Assembly: GCA_001306305.2 (NCBI GenBank)
Contig: CP155577.1
Location: 806,001 to 870,000, forward strand
Length of the DNA: 64,000 bases
Direction: 5' to 3'
From: Citromicrobium bathyomarinum
GTDB taxonomy: Bacteria; Pseudomonadota; Alphaproteobacteria; Sphingomonadales; Sphingomonadaceae
Below the pieces are notes generated by a model that was not told the DNA's origin, searched no databases, and worked only from the letters and a program-made list of their open reading frames with translations. Positions 21,324 through 31,090 of the stretch are shown here, in pieces (the stretch's first letter is position 1; each line of letters begins with the position of its first letter). Position numbers and translations under genes: made by a program.

Positions 21324-22730
21324 ATGAAAACGCTTGCCACTTCGCTGTTTGTCCTTGCCACCGCCACGCTTGCCGGGCCGACCGCGCTGGCCGCGCAAAA
21401 CGCGCCGACCAACCTGTTGCCCGGCGCGCAGGATGAGGATGACAAGGCTGACGCGGATGCCGACGACGCGGTGACCTCCAGCCCCGTGGCCCCTTCTACC
21501 GCAACCGGTCCGGTCGAGATGACCAGCGAGCCGGTGGTCCAGAAATTCGACCCGGTGGTGCAGCAGTGGAATGTGGCGCAGGCAGAGGCGCTTGTCGCCG
21601 CGATCGAGGGGATCGGCACGCATGGCCTGATCCCGTCGGATTACGATCTTCCCGGCCTGCGTGCGGCGATCGCCGCCGGCCCGGGCGCGATGCTGGATGA
21701 AGAGGCCAGCCGCCGGTTCGTGTGGCTGGTGGAGGACATGCGCGACGGGCGTACGCCAATGGACCACCGCACCCAGTGGTTCGTGATGGACCCGGATGCG
21801 GACCGCTATCGCAGCGGCGCGGTGCTCAAGCAGGCGCTTGAGTCCGGCGATATCATGGGCGCGATCGAGGGCGTGGCTCCGCTGCACCCCGATTATGAAG
21901 CCCTGCTCGGCGAGCTGGCCAAGGCCAAGCCCGGCAGCAAGCGGTACAAGCTGATCCAGGCCAACATGGATCGCTGGCGCTGGCTGCCGCGCGATCTGGG
22001 CCATCAATACCTGATTACCAACGTGCCCGAATATCAGCTGCGCCTGACGGTGAACGACAAGATCATGCGCACCTATCGCACGATTGTGGGCAAGCCGGGG
22101 CGCACCGCGACCCCGCAGCTGGCCGAGAGCGTCGAGGGCGTGATCCTCAACCCGAACTGGACCGTACCGCAGTCGATCGTGAAGGGCGAAGGCCTGGGTG
22201 AGCGTGTGCTCGGCAATCCTTCCTGGGCCGCCTCGAAAGGCTACAAGGCGACGCGCGGCGCAAACGGCTATATCAGCGTGGTGCAGGGCCCCGGGCCGGG
22301 CAATGCGCTGGGCCGGATGAAGCTCGACATGCCCAACCGGCACGCGATCTTCTTCCACGATACGCCTTCGCGCGGGCTGTTCAGCCAGGCCGACCGTGCG
22401 CTCAGCCACGGCTGCATCCGAACCGAACGGGCGACCGAACTGGCGCTGACGCTGGCCATCCTGCAAGCGGGCCTGACCGCGGACGAGGGTGTCGAGAAGC
22501 TGGCCTCTGGCGAGTACACCCGGGTCGAATTCAACAGCAAGATGCCCGCATACATCACCTATTTCACGATGGGCACGACGATCGACGGCGAGATGGCGAC
22601 CTTCAAGGATATCTACGACCGCGACGCGCCAGTGCTTGCCGCGTTCGAGGCTCCGCGCAAGGCGAACCGCAGCCGCGTGACCGACGAGGAAATCATCGAG
22701 ATCGTCAACGATCCGCGCGATATTGCGTGA
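21324..22730 (+). CDS. YcbB-type L,D-transpeptidase
   Basis: This exported 468-residue protein has signal peptide residues 1-24 and an acidic linker at 36-49. A peptidoglycan-binding-like region at about 80-130 precedes the YkuD catalytic domain, whose active site is H345-D-T-P-S ... S361-H362-G-C364-I-R. It resembles the long LdtD/YcbB class that forms 3-3 crosslinks between peptidoglycan stems. A second, short YkuD_2 protein gene converges on it downstream, leaving two L,D-transpeptidase-fold genes end to end. Confidence 0.92.
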   Translation: MKTLATSLFVLATATLAGPTALAAQNAPTNLLPGAQDEDDKADADADDAVTSSPVAPSTATGPVEMTSEPVVQKFDPVVQQWNVAQAEALVAAIEGIGTHGLIPSDYDLPGLRAAIAAGPGAMLDEEASRRFVWLVEDMRDGRTPMDHRTQWFVMDPDADRYRSGAVLKQALESGDIMGAIEGVAPLHPDYEALLGELAKAKPGSKRYKLIQANMDRWRWLPRDLGHQYLITNVPEYQLRLTVNDKIMRTYRTIVGKPGRTATPQLAESVEGVILNPNWTVPQSIVKGEGLGERVLGNPSWAASKGYKATRGANGYISVVQGPGPGNALGRMKLDMPNRHAIFFHDTPSRGLFSQADRALSHGCIRTERATELALTLAILQAGLTADEGVEKLASGEYTRVEFNSKMPAYITYFTMGTTIDGEMATFKDIYDRDAPVLAAFEAPRKANRSRVTDEEIIEIVNDPRDIA

Positions 22731-22790
22731 TACTTGAGAGGGGCGGTCAGCCGCCCCTCGACACCTTCGGACCGGCGAGCGGGCTAGCCG

Positions 22791-23531
22791 CTAGTAAACG
22801 CCCGGGTTGGTCTGCTCGAACGTCTCCTGCCGCGGCTGGCGCAGGATGTGATAGCCGTTTTCGGGCTCGCCAACGATAGCCTGCGGCGGATAGGCCTGCG
22901 TGCCGTCCTCCTGCAGACCCAGCGCCTCGGCGTAGAGCAGCCGCCCGCCGGACAGGTTGAGCAGGGCGATCTTAAACTGCTCTTCGCCCAGCGCGAAGCA
23001 GCCGTTGGAGCGGCCCAGCCGCCCCCAGCGCTCGACATGCTCGGGCTCGGCATAGCTGGCCCGGTGCATCACGATATAGCGCTGCAGCGCGTGGTTGTTG
23101 GTCGGATCGAGCCCGCCCAGCCGCACCGACGTGCCGAACTTGCCGGTGTACCATTCCCACGTGACATAGGCCCCGCGACTGGTCGCGTTGGAGCCTTCGA
23201 CATTGGAGAATGTGTTGAGCCAGCCGTCATGCTCCGGGTCGGAGCCGGTGCCGTGGCTGACATGGAAGCTCTTCACTTCCTGCCGGTCCAGATTGACGAA
23301 GTGGAAGCGGCGATGGGCCGAATGGAGCCCGAAATCGGCGATGCCTACGATATCCTTGCGCCAGATCACGTCGCCTGCCTTGTCCAGCTCGCGCTTGGCG
23401 ATCTCGAAAAGCTGGCGGTCGCGCGCATTTCCGGCCATTGGTTGGGCGAACACACGGCTCGGCAGGGTCACACCAGCGCCCAGCGCGATGCCGGCGCCAA
23501 GCCCGGTCTTGATCAGATCGCGACGTTGCAT
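22791..23531 (-). CDS. YkuD_2-type murein L,D-transpeptidase catalytic-domain protein
   Basis: This 246-residue exported protein begins MQRRDLIKTG, a short twin-arginine-like leader with cleavage near residue 30 (VFAQ). The catalytic motif is GRLGRSNGCFALG with Cys178, and His156 lies in YIVMHRASY. It belongs to the group with the SxGC(F/I) variant rather than classical SHGC(I/V)R. It converges with the YcbB-type gene across a 60-bp gap. Crosslinking activity is inferred from the fold. Confidence 0.85.
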   Translation of the reverse strand: MQRRDLIKTGLGAGIALGAGVTLPSRVFAQPMAGNARDRQLFEIAKRELDKAGDVIWRKDIVGIADFGLHSAHRRFHFVNLDRQEVKSFHVSHGTGSDPEHDGWLNTFSNVEGSNATSRGAYVTWEWYTGKFGTSVRLGGLDPTNNHALQRYIVMHRASYAEPEHVERWGRLGRSNGCFALGEEQFKIALLNLSGGRLLYAEALGLQEDGTQAYPPQAIVGEPENGYHILRQPRQETFEQTNPGVY

Positions 23532-23607
23532 ATCGACTATGTGCTATAACCGAGCTTAATGCTTGCTTGAAGCCGTTTCGCGGTTTCGCCCTTGAGGAGG
23601 TGCCAGG

Positions 23608-24090
23608 ATGCGACAAGTCGCGCTGTGGGGGACGATTGCTGCGGCAATCTGGGCCGCGATGCCAGTGGGGCTGGAGGCGCAGTCGAGTGTATCGGACCCC
23701 GCCTTCCTGGAGGATCCGACCGAGATCCTGAGCCAGCGCGATGCGGATCGTCTGCTTTCGCCGGGTGGGATCACGCTGCAATGGATCGGATGGGACGATC
23801 GCGGGCCGGTTTCCATCGCCCCGGACGAGCGCGGGGTGTGGCACGTCTCGGGCCACCAGACTGGTAGCGACGGTGGCGAACTCGAGGTCGATGGCACCAT
23901 CCTCGAGATCGGCGAAGGATACTTCACCTTACGCGGAACGATTGCGATCACCGACACTCCCGATACGGGGCGCGAATGCCGCGCGGACAAGACCTGGCAT
24001 TTCGCGATCACGCAAAACCGCCGCTATTACCGGCTACGCGAATTCGAGTGGTGTGATCGCCTGACCGACTACGTCGATATCTATTTCTGA
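23608..24090 (+). CDS. Exported protein of unknown function
   Basis: I do not recognise this 160-residue protein. A signal peptide covers residues 1-24 (GLEAQ). The mature domain looks beta-rich, with alternating patterns such as WHVSGHQTGSDGGELEVDGTILEIGEGYFTLRGTIAI. Two cysteines (ECRADK and EWCDRL) could pair. The composition suggests a lipocalin- or beta-sandwich-like small periplasmic protein. It is divergent from the YkuD_2 gene and convergent with a CX3C miniprotein gene. Confidence 0.7.
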   Translation: MRQVALWGTIAAAIWAAMPVGLEAQSSVSDPAFLEDPTEILSQRDADRLLSPGGITLQWIGWDDRGPVSIAPDERGVWHVSGHQTGSDGGELEVDGTILEIGEGYFTLRGTIAITDTPDTGRECRADKTWHFAITQNRRYYRLREFEWCDRLTDYVDIYF

Positions 24091-24107
24091 AGTGAGATGG
24101 TGTGCGG

Positions 24108-24136
24108 GTGTGGGCCCGGCGGTGCCCGGCCCACAC
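24108..24136. terminator. Hairpin between convergent small genes
   Basis: A perfect 9-bp stem, GTGTGGGCC (24108-24116) and GGCCCACAC (24128-24136), lies in the 56-bp gap between two convergent genes. No U-run follows on either strand, so termination is only presumed. Confidence 0.4.
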
Positions 24137-24146
24137 CGTCAGAATG

Positions 24147-24341
24147 TCAGTACTCGGGGCTATAGGTGCGGAAGCAATAGTTGATGCACTGATTGAGGAC
24201 CGTCTGGTTACCGTCCGCATATTCGATGCAGTTTGCCACGCACTCTTCGAACTCGGGCGACTCTGCCATTGCCGGAACGCTCGCGCTCGACATGCCAAGG
24301 ATCAGCCCGACTGCCGCGATCCTGAAGGTGAGGTTGCGCAT
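24147..24341 (-). CDS. Exported twin-CX3C miniprotein
   Basis: This 64-residue protein has a good AAAGGAG site 8 bp before the ATG and a signal peptide ending at Ala26 (SVPAMA). The mature part is about 38 residues and carries two CX3C motifs, C34-VAN-C38 and C52-INY-C56, separated by 13 residues. This spacing fits a disulfide-stapled helical hairpin. I do not know a named family. A periplasmic or secreted location is inferred from the leader. Confidence 0.75.
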   Translation of the reverse strand: MRNLTFRIAAVGLILGMSSASVPAMAESPEFEECVANCIEYADGNQTVLNQCINYCFRTYSPEY

Positions 24342-24583
24342 GCTTTCACTCCTTTCGATGTGATGCCCCCCTGATGGAGCGAGGGCATGCTATCGCGCCA
24401 TCGGCGTTCAGCGTAATCCGTAAGGCCCCCTAGAGGCTGAACCGTTGCGTCAGTGCGGTGCATCGAAAGTATTGAAAAATATGCTGAACCTCGGGCCGCG
24501 TCGATCGCGGCAATGCGTCGACGCGCTTAACCAAGTCTTCCGGAAAGCAGAAGGCGGTGCCGCAACTCGCGCGGCTTGATCTG

Positions 24584-25498
24584 TCAGGAAGCGCGCGTGA
24601 ACGCCGCATTCTCCCGCGCCATTGCGATCATCGAACGCGCATGTCTCTCCGCCACCACGCGCGGATCCGTACCATAGCCACCGCCCAGCGCGCTCGCGAT
24701 CGGCAGATCGCGCCCGCGCACGGTTTCGACCACGTAGCGATCGCGGCGCTCAAGCCCCTCGTCGGTCAGCGCGAGCCGGCCCAGCTTGTCGTTCTCGTGC
24801 GGGTCGACCCCTGCCTGGTAGAGCACGATATCGGGCGCGAATTCATCCAGTACGTGCGGCAGGTGCGTATCCAGAACATCGAGATAGTCCGCATCGCTCG
24901 TCCCATCGGGCAGCGCGACATCGAGGCTGGAGCGGGCCTTGCGAACCGGGAAGTTCTTCTCCGCATGGAGCGAGAGAGTGAACACATCCTCGCGCCCCGC
25001 AGTCAGCGCGGCGGTGCCGTCGCCCTGATGGACATCGCAATCGACGATCAGCACGCGGCGCGCGTCGCCTTGCGCGATGAGACGGTTGGCGCACACCGCC
25101 AGATCGTTGAACACGCAAAAACCCGCACCGGTATCGTAGAGCGCGTGGTGGCTCCCCGCCGCGCTGTTGGCGGCGTAGCCATGCCGCATCGCGAGCCGCG
25201 CGGCGAGCCAGGTGCCGCCATTGGTATGCGCCACCCGCTGCGCGATATGCGGCGTGACCGGAAAGCCGATCCGCCGTTCCTTCTCGTACGGAACCTGCGC
25301 GGTGAACACCTGCTCGACATAGTCGGGGCAGTGGACCGCCTCCAGCCATTCGCGCGGGCACGGATCGGGCGCGTGCTCGGTAATCGGATGGCCGCTCTCG
25401 CGCAGCGCGACCATTACCAGCTGATACTTGTCGAACCGGAAGCTGCCGCGCGTCAGCGCGGGCGCCATGTAGTCGACGTGATGAACGACGTGGAGCAA
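24584..25498 (-). CDS. Histone deacetylase-family (class IV-like) amidohydrolase
   Basis: This 304-residue zinc amidohydrolase belongs to the HDAC/acetoin-utilisation family. Motifs are VVHHVDY at the N terminus, the catalytic pair in [22 protein letters not shown], metal-site [10 protein letters not shown], and [14 protein letters not shown]. The start is TTG 25498, four bases after the ispG stop and behind GGAG; it keeps the conserved VVHH element, which the first ATG (25468) would lose. Bacterial members deacetylate small amides such as acetylpolyamines, or proteins; the substrate here is not known. Co-transcription with ispG is likely. Confidence 0.88.
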   Translation of the reverse strand: MLHVVHHVDYMAPALTRGSFRFDKYQLVMVALRESGHPITEHAPDPCPREWLEAVHCPDYVEQVFTAQVPYEKERRIGFPVTPHIAQRVAHTNGGTWLAARLAMRHGYAANSAAGSHHALYDTGAGFCVFNDLAVCANRLIAQGDARRVLIVDCDVHQGDGTAALTAGREDVFTLSLHAEKNFPVRKARSSLDVALPDGTSDADYLDVLDTHLPHVLDEFAPDIVLYQAGVDPHENDKLGRLALTDEGLERRDRYVVETVRGRDLPIASALGGGYGTDPRVVAERHARSMIAMARENAAFTRAS

Positions 25499-25499
25499 G

Positions 25500-26669
25500 C
25501 TACTCCGCGGCTTCTACCGCCGGGGCGGCATGCGGGTCGAAGGCGACATCCTCGCCCGCCTCGATCCGGGCGGCTTTCTCTTCCACCAGCCGCACGATGT
25601 GGTCGAGCATGCTCTCGTCTTCCACATGGTGGTCGGTCACGCCCGACAGATAGACCATGTGCTTGCCCTTGCCGCCGCCGGTGATCCCGATGTCGGTCTC
25701 GCGCGCCTCACCCGGGCCGTTGACCACGCAGCCGAGGACCGAGAGGCTCATCGGCGTTTTGATGTGTTCGAGCCGCTTCTCCAGCGCCTCGACCGTGCGG
25801 ATCACGTCGAAACCCTGCCGCGAGCAGCTGGGGCAGGAGACCACGCGCACACCGCGGGTGCGCAGGCCGAGGGCCTTGAGCATCTCGTAGCCGACGCGCA
25901 CTTCCTGCTCGGGCTCGGCCGAGAGGCTCACGCGGATCGTGTCGCCGATGCCGGCCCAGAGCAGGCTACCCATGCCGATCGAGGATTTCACCGTTCCACC
26001 GATCAGTCCTCCCGCCTCGGTAATGCCGAGGTGCAGCGGGCAGTCCACCGCTTCTGCCAGCCCATGATAGGCGGCAACCGCGAGGAACACGTCGGAGGCC
26101 TTAACCGCCACTTTGTATTCGTGGAAATCGTGATCCTGGAGCAGCTTGATATGGTCGAGCGCGCTTTCGATCAGCGCTTCGGGGCAGGGCTCGCCATACT
26201 TCTCGAGCAGGTCCTTCTCGAGCGATCCTGCGTTCACGCCGATGCGGATCGCGCAGCCATTGGCCTTGGCGGCGCGAACGACCTCGGCCACCCGCTCGCT
26301 GCTACCGATATTGCCCGGGTTGATCCGCAGGCACGCCGCGCCCTTGTCCGCCGCTTCGAGCGCGCGCTTGTAGTGGAAGTGGATGTCCGCGACGATCGGG
26401 ACATTCGCGGCGCGGGTGATCTTGTCGAAATGCCGTGTCGCCTCTTCGGTCGGGCAGGACACGCGGATAATGTCCGCTCCCGCGTCCTCGCACCGGCGAA
26501 TCTGGTCGAGCGTCGCGCCGACATCTTCGGTCGGCGTGTTGGTCATGGTCTGCACGCTGATCGGCGCATCGCCGCCAACCGGCACATTGCCGACCATGAT
26601 CTGCCGCGACTGGCGGCGTTCGATATCTCTCCAGGGGCGAACGGACATGAGGCCTGTATAGGCACTCAT
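25500..26669 (-). CDS. ispG: 4-hydroxy-3-methylbut-2-en-1-yl diphosphate synthase IspG
   Basis: This [4Fe-4S] enzyme of the MEP isoprenoid pathway is 389 residues long. The N-terminal TIM-barrel part has [22 protein letters not shown] and RINPGNIG, and the C-terminal cluster domain has [13 protein letters not shown] and [11 protein letters not shown]. The second ATG at 26648 (MSVRPWRDI) is an equally good start and closer to typical homologues. An HDAC-family gene follows immediately, probably in the same transcript. Confidence 0.96.
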   Translation of the reverse strand: MSAYTGLMSVRPWRDIERRQSRQIMVGNVPVGGDAPISVQTMTNTPTEDVGATLDQIRRCEDAGADIIRVSCPTEEATRHFDKITRAANVPIVADIHFHYKRALEAADKGAACLRINPGNIGSSERVAEVVRAAKANGCAIRIGVNAGSLEKDLLEKYGEPCPEALIESALDHIKLLQDHDFHEYKVAVKASDVFLAVAAYHGLAEAVDCPLHLGITEAGGLIGGTVKSSIGMGSLLWAGIGDTIRVSLSAEPEQEVRVGYEMLKALGLRTRGVRVVSCPSCSRQGFDVIRTVEALEKRLEHIKTPMSLSVLGCVVNGPGEARETDIGITGGGKGKHMVYLSGVTDHHVEDESMLDHIVRLVEEKAARIEAGEDVAFDPHAAPAVEAAE

Positions 26670-26713
26670 GTCCGCCGGGAAAAGCCGAATGGCCCCTTTG
26701 ATGCGTCAGCGCG

Positions 26714-28024
26714 TCAGAAACGCGCGCCGAGCGATACCGCGAGGATATCCGCGTTCCCCGAGCTGTCGGAGCGGATCGTGGTCGCGATTTCCGCCGGAGT
26801 GCCTTCGAAAAAGGCGTCCGTCCGGTCGAGCGGCGCGTCGTTCACGAACACGTGCGAATAGCCGAGGTTCGCGGAGAACCGGTCGCTCATATCATAGGTC
26901 AGGCCAACCGAAGCCCACACCCGGTCGGCATCCGGCACGCGGGCGGAGCGGTACGCGTCGGTGATCGGCGATTCGTCGAAGGCCGTACCGGCGCGCAGCG
27001 TCAGCTTGTCGGAGACGTCATATTCGCCGCCGAGCGACATCGACCAGCTGTCCTTGTAGTTCTGTTCGGAAATCTGCGGCGGCACGCCGCCTTCGGGATA
27101 GATCGCGATCTCCTTGAAATCACTCCAGTCGTAATAGCGCCAGGTGCCGAAGACGCGCCACGGCGTATCCGTGCCGAGCTGGATGCTGAGGGTGGCGATG
27201 TCGGGCAGGGTCAGCGGCGCGGTCGCGTCGACCGTCGCATTATTGCCCGCCAGCGGGCCGAGCAGGCCGGAAAGCTCGAACGTGCCTTCCAGATTCTGCT
27301 TCACCTGCGAGCGATAGTGCGCGCCGATCCTGACGGGGGCGAGATCGACCATGATGCCCGCATTCCAGCCGATCGATATGTCGTCACCCTTCACCCGGGC
27401 GAAACCGTCCGGTGCGGTGGGGGACAGATTGGGCACCGCATTGGTCAGCTCGACGTCGATATACTGCACGTCGATGCCCGCGCCGACGGAGACATTGTCG
27501 CCGATCTTTACCGCGAGGCTGGGCTGCACATTCAGCGTGAAGACGTCGGCGCGCAGCGTGTCGTAGCGACCGAAGAAATCGTCGTCATACTCGGCGATCA
27601 GACCGAACGGCGCGTTGACCGCAAGGCCGGCCCACACGTTGTCGCTCAGCTGCGCGCTGATCGCGCCCGAGGGAACCAGGAGTGGCTGGGGGAAGGGGTT
27701 GCCGCCATTGCTACCGCCGGTCGGAACCGAGACGGGCAGGCCGGGCACGCCGCGCGTGCTGCCCTGATCTTCCTGCGAGGCGGTGAGGAACAGGAACTGC
27801 GAGGCTGCTTCGACCTGCACGCCGTCCAGCTTGGTCATCGATGCGGGGTTGAAATAGATCGAGGCGGGGCCGTCGGCGGCCACAGCCGCGCCGGACAGCG
27901 CGCGCCCGGTTTCCTTGGCGGACTGTTCCTGAATGAGAAATGCGCCTGCGAATGCCGGATTGGCGGAGCACAGGATGGCGAGGGCGGGGAGGGCGCGAAG
28001 GCCGTAAGTGAGGGGTTTTGTCAT
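26714..28024 (-). CDS. FadL/OmpP1-type outer membrane transport protein
   Basis: This 436-residue outer membrane beta-barrel starts at the ATG at 28024 with a signal peptide (ANPAFAG). The mature N terminus, GAFLIQEQSAKETGRALSGAAVAADGPASIYFNPASMTKLDG, is the FadL hatch-like signature. The protein ends in ILAVSLGARF with a terminal Phe, as expected for BamA-assembled barrels. The family moves hydrophobic compounds such as fatty acids across the outer membrane. The frame open to 28204 is rejected because it precedes the signal peptide. It is divergent from the zntB-like gene. Confidence 0.9.
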   Translation of the reverse strand: MTKPLTYGLRALPALAILCSANPAFAGAFLIQEQSAKETGRALSGAAVAADGPASIYFNPASMTKLDGVQVEAASQFLFLTASQEDQGSTRGVPGLPVSVPTGGSNGGNPFPQPLLVPSGAISAQLSDNVWAGLAVNAPFGLIAEYDDDFFGRYDTLRADVFTLNVQPSLAVKIGDNVSVGAGIDVQYIDVELTNAVPNLSPTAPDGFARVKGDDISIGWNAGIMVDLAPVRIGAHYRSQVKQNLEGTFELSGLLGPLAGNNATVDATAPLTLPDIATLSIQLGTDTPWRVFGTWRYYDWSDFKEIAIYPEGGVPPQISEQNYKDSWSMSLGGEYDVSDKLTLRAGTAFDESPITDAYRSARVPDADRVWASVGLTYDMSDRFSANLGYSHVFVNDAPLDRTDAFFEGTPAEIATTIRSDSSGNADILAVSLGARF

Positions 28025-28167
28025 GCCGCGCCTGTTGCCCCGTTTGGAATGCGGATCAAGGGAATTGGCGCAGTTATCGATAAAATTGAACGTTTTGGCA
28101 TTGGGCTGTGCCCGCGCGATCCTGCCGGGCGTAGGAATCGGGTCGGATCTGGGGCACAGGATGCAGC

Positions 28168-29181
28168 ATGAGTGAAGCGACAGACACCGAACCCGGCACG
28201 CCATTGCTGTTCGCGCGGGTGCTGGACGGTACGGGCGGCGGCCGCGCGATCGACTGGGCGGGCATCCAGGAGTGGGAGCCGGCGCGGCAGGATGCAGGGC
28301 CGGGCGATCAGGTGCTGTGGATGCACCTGTGCCGCAACACGCCGGGCGTCTACGAATGGTTGCAGGAGCGGATCGGCATTCCCGAGCCGACCGCCGAACT
28401 CCTCACCAGCGACGACACCCGGCCGCGCGCTTTTCGCGAAGGGAACACGCTGGTCGCCACGCTGCGGGGCATCAACTTCAATCCCGGGGCAGAGCCTGAG
28501 GACATGATTTCCATGCAGGTGTGGAGCGACGGGGTCAGGTTGATCACGCTGCGCCGCCATCCCTTACAGACTCCCCGCGAAATTCTCGCGCAGATCGATC
28601 GCGGGGCGGGACCCGGCGATGTCGGCGCGATCGTGACCGCGCTGACCGAGTCGATGGTCACCCGGATGAACGCCTCGATCGTCGACATGAACGAGCAGAT
28701 CGATGCGCTCGAAGACATGGATATGGACGACGATCCGGAGGCCATGCTGGGCCGGATCGCGACCATCAGGCGCAATTGCCTGGGGCTGAAAAGGCACATG
28801 GGGCCCCAGCACGTTGCCTTCGAACTTATCAGTCGCGAAGCGCCGCCGTGGTTCGAGGAGCACGACCGGCGCGAGATTGCCGAGACGATCGACCGGCTGC
28901 GCCGCTATCTCGACGATATCGACGTCAGCAAGGAAAGCGCGGTGGTGCTGATGGACGAGCTGCGCACCCGCGCGCTCGCCAGCAATGAACGCGCAACCTA
29001 CATGCTCACGATCGTGGCGGGCATCTTCCTTCCGCTCGGTTTTCTTACCGGGCTGCTCGGCATCAATGTCGGCGGGATGCCGGGCGTGAACGACGGCCAT
29101 GCCTTCTGGTGGGTGACCGGCATTTGCCTGGCGATCATCGCGGTGCTGATGGCGATCTTCAAACGATTGAAGTGGCTGTGA
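28168..29181 (+). CDS. CorA-family zinc transporter ZntB-like
   Basis: This 337-residue 2-TM-GxN cation transporter has a large cytosolic N-terminal funnel domain with a long helix (about 140-270). Two C-terminal membrane helices flank the signature TGLLGINVGGMPG, where GIN replaces the GMN of CorA, as in the ZntB branch. ZntB mediates zinc (and related divalent cation) transport. It is divergent from the FadL-type gene and convergent with the DUF885 gene. Confidence 0.88.
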   Translation: MSEATDTEPGTPLLFARVLDGTGGGRAIDWAGIQEWEPARQDAGPGDQVLWMHLCRNTPGVYEWLQERIGIPEPTAELLTSDDTRPRAFREGNTLVATLRGINFNPGAEPEDMISMQVWSDGVRLITLRRHPLQTPREILAQIDRGAGPGDVGAIVTALTESMVTRMNASIVDMNEQIDALEDMDMDDDPEAMLGRIATIRRNCLGLKRHMGPQHVAFELISREAPPWFEEHDRREIAETIDRLRRYLDDIDVSKESAVVLMDELRTRALASNERATYMLTIVAGIFLPLGFLTGLLGINVGGMPGVNDGHAFWWVTGICLAIIAVLMAIFKRLKWL

Positions 29182-29197
29182 AGATCGCCCTCCAGCC

Positions 29198-30979
29198 CTA
29201 GGAGGCCTGCTTGTGCGCGGGGATGAATTCCTCGCGCACCGCCTTGGCGATCAGTTCCAGCGGAATGATCCCTTGGGCGAGCAGGAAGTCGTTGAATTCC
29301 TTCTCGTCGAACGCCTCGCCCAGCGCCAGCTCGGTCTCGACGCGCAGGTCGATCAGCTTGCGGTAGCCGTAGTAGTAGGCGCCCGCCTGCCCGGGCATGC
29401 GGAACTGGTAGCGATCGAGCTCCTGTTTGGTCATGCCGGGCGAGAACAGCGCTTCCTCGCGCAGCACGTATTCGGCTTCGTCGCGGCTCATCAGGCCGAG
29501 GTTGAGCGCGGGGTCGAGGAAGGCGCGCGCCGCGCGCAGCAGGCGGAACTGCTGGGCGATGAACTGGCCTTCGATCGGCTCGTGCGGCATCATCTCGGCT
29601 TCGGCATAAAGCGCCCAGCCTTCCACGTTCACGCTGTTGAAGGCGTAAAGCATCCGGGCAAGCGACACGCCCTGTTCGACCAGCGCGGCGAACTGCATCT
29701 CGTGCCCGGGCCGGGCTTCGTGCGCGCTCAACGTCCAGGCGGCGGCGGGGAAGTTGAAATCGTCGTATGCGTCGTCCGCGCTGGCGGTCGGATTTCCGAC
29801 GGTGAGCACGAAGGTGCCCTGTTCGCCGGTGTTCCCGATCAGGCGCGGCGGGCGCATGTGCGGGGCGGGCTGGGCGGCACTTTCCGCCTCGCTCGCGACG
29901 CGCATCTGCAACTCGGTGTTCGGAATGCTGACGATGTCGTTCTCGCGCGCCTTGGCTTCGAGTTCGCGGTTCACGCCGCGATAGAAGTCCTCGATCTCGT
30001 CGTTGGGGATGGTCTGCTGCTTCAGGCGCTTCATCACCCCGGCCATGTCCGTCTCGGGCCAGCCGTTCTTCTCCGCGATCTGCGGCGCGAGCGCCTCCAT
30101 CTGCGCGCGGATCTCGTAGAAGCCGCGGCGCGCCTGGCTCATCGCCTCGCGCGGGTCCATGTCGATCCCGACATCGCGCAGGTTCAGCGCGTAGAGTTCC
30201 TCGGGCAGGCGGGCGGTGTCGCGCGCTTGCGGCAGCACGGTTTCGCGGGTCCACTCGCCGTAATCGGTGAACTGCGTTTCCATCGCATCGAGCGCTTTGT
30301 CCGCCCCGTCGATGTCATACTTGTCGAACAGCTCGCGGATCCCGGCGACGAAGGTCGGGATCTTGGCGATCGATTCTTCGACCTCGACCCGGTACGGCCC
30401 GATCTTTCCATCGCCCCGGCTCGCTTCGAAGTGGGCCTTGGCCTGCTCGGTATAGGGCTCGTAGCCATCCTCAACGCCGGTATACTTGCGCAGCAGTTCG
30501 AGGGCGGAGTCGTGGCGGCTCTCGGCCGTCTGGTCGGACAGGATCGAACCGATCGCATAGAAGATGCCCTGCGGCAGCTCGGCCCATTCGAGCATGTATT
30601 TGTCGTTCAGCTCGCTCTCGGTGATCTCGAGGTCGAGATTGTCGATCAGGATCGCGAGGTCCTGCTTGACGAAGGGATTGCTTTCCCGCGCCATTGCGGC
30701 GGTGAATTCGGCCTTCAGTTTCTTCGCTCCGGCGACGTAGCGCTCGTCCGCGTCGAGCGAATAGTCGAAGGTCTGCCCGTCGTACTGATCGTACCCGGCG
30801 GACGAGGCGCCTTCGGGAGAGAACTGCGCTTCGAAGTCGATCAGTTTCTGCGTGTAGGCATTGCTGGTCTCGACCCAGTCGGGCTGGGCGGGCGCGCTCT
30901 GCGTGGTTTCGGCCTGGGCGAAAGCGGGTGCGGCGGGCAGCAGCGCGACGAGCGCGATGGCGGCGGCGAAGGTCTTCAT
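29198..30979 (-). CDS. DUF885 exported hydrolase (putative metallopeptidase)
   Basis: This 593-residue protein starts at the ATG at 30979 with a signal peptide (residues 1-22, PAFAQ). The conserved C-terminal part has LSAHEARPGHEMQ and SVNVEGWALYAEAEM. The His-Glu...His and downstream Glu layout resembles gluzincin metallopeptidases. The family is still labelled DUF885, and substrate and metal are not established from sequence. It is probably periplasmic and monocistronic. Confidence 0.85.
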   Translation of the reverse strand: MKTFAAAIALVALLPAAPAFAQAETTQSAPAQPDWVETSNAYTQKLIDFEAQFSPEGASSAGYDQYDGQTFDYSLDADERYVAGAKKLKAEFTAAMARESNPFVKQDLAILIDNLDLEITESELNDKYMLEWAELPQGIFYAIGSILSDQTAESRHDSALELLRKYTGVEDGYEPYTEQAKAHFEASRGDGKIGPYRVEVEESIAKIPTFVAGIRELFDKYDIDGADKALDAMETQFTDYGEWTRETVLPQARDTARLPEELYALNLRDVGIDMDPREAMSQARRGFYEIRAQMEALAPQIAEKNGWPETDMAGVMKRLKQQTIPNDEIEDFYRGVNRELEAKARENDIVSIPNTELQMRVASEAESAAQPAPHMRPPRLIGNTGEQGTFVLTVGNPTASADDAYDDFNFPAAAWTLSAHEARPGHEMQFAALVEQGVSLARMLYAFNSVNVEGWALYAEAEMMPHEPIEGQFIAQQFRLLRAARAFLDPALNLGLMSRDEAEYVLREEALFSPGMTKQELDRYQFRMPGQAGAYYYGYRKLIDLRVETELALGEAFDEKEFNDFLLAQGIIPLELIAKAVREEFIPAHKQAS

Positions 30980-31090
30980 GGTCAGGTATTCCCCCTGGAT
31001 ATTCTGCGGGCGAGGCGTGCGCCTGCGGGCCGGGATTGGCAAGGGTGGGCTCGACGAACGACAGGCCGGGGCGGACAGCCGAACGGGCCG

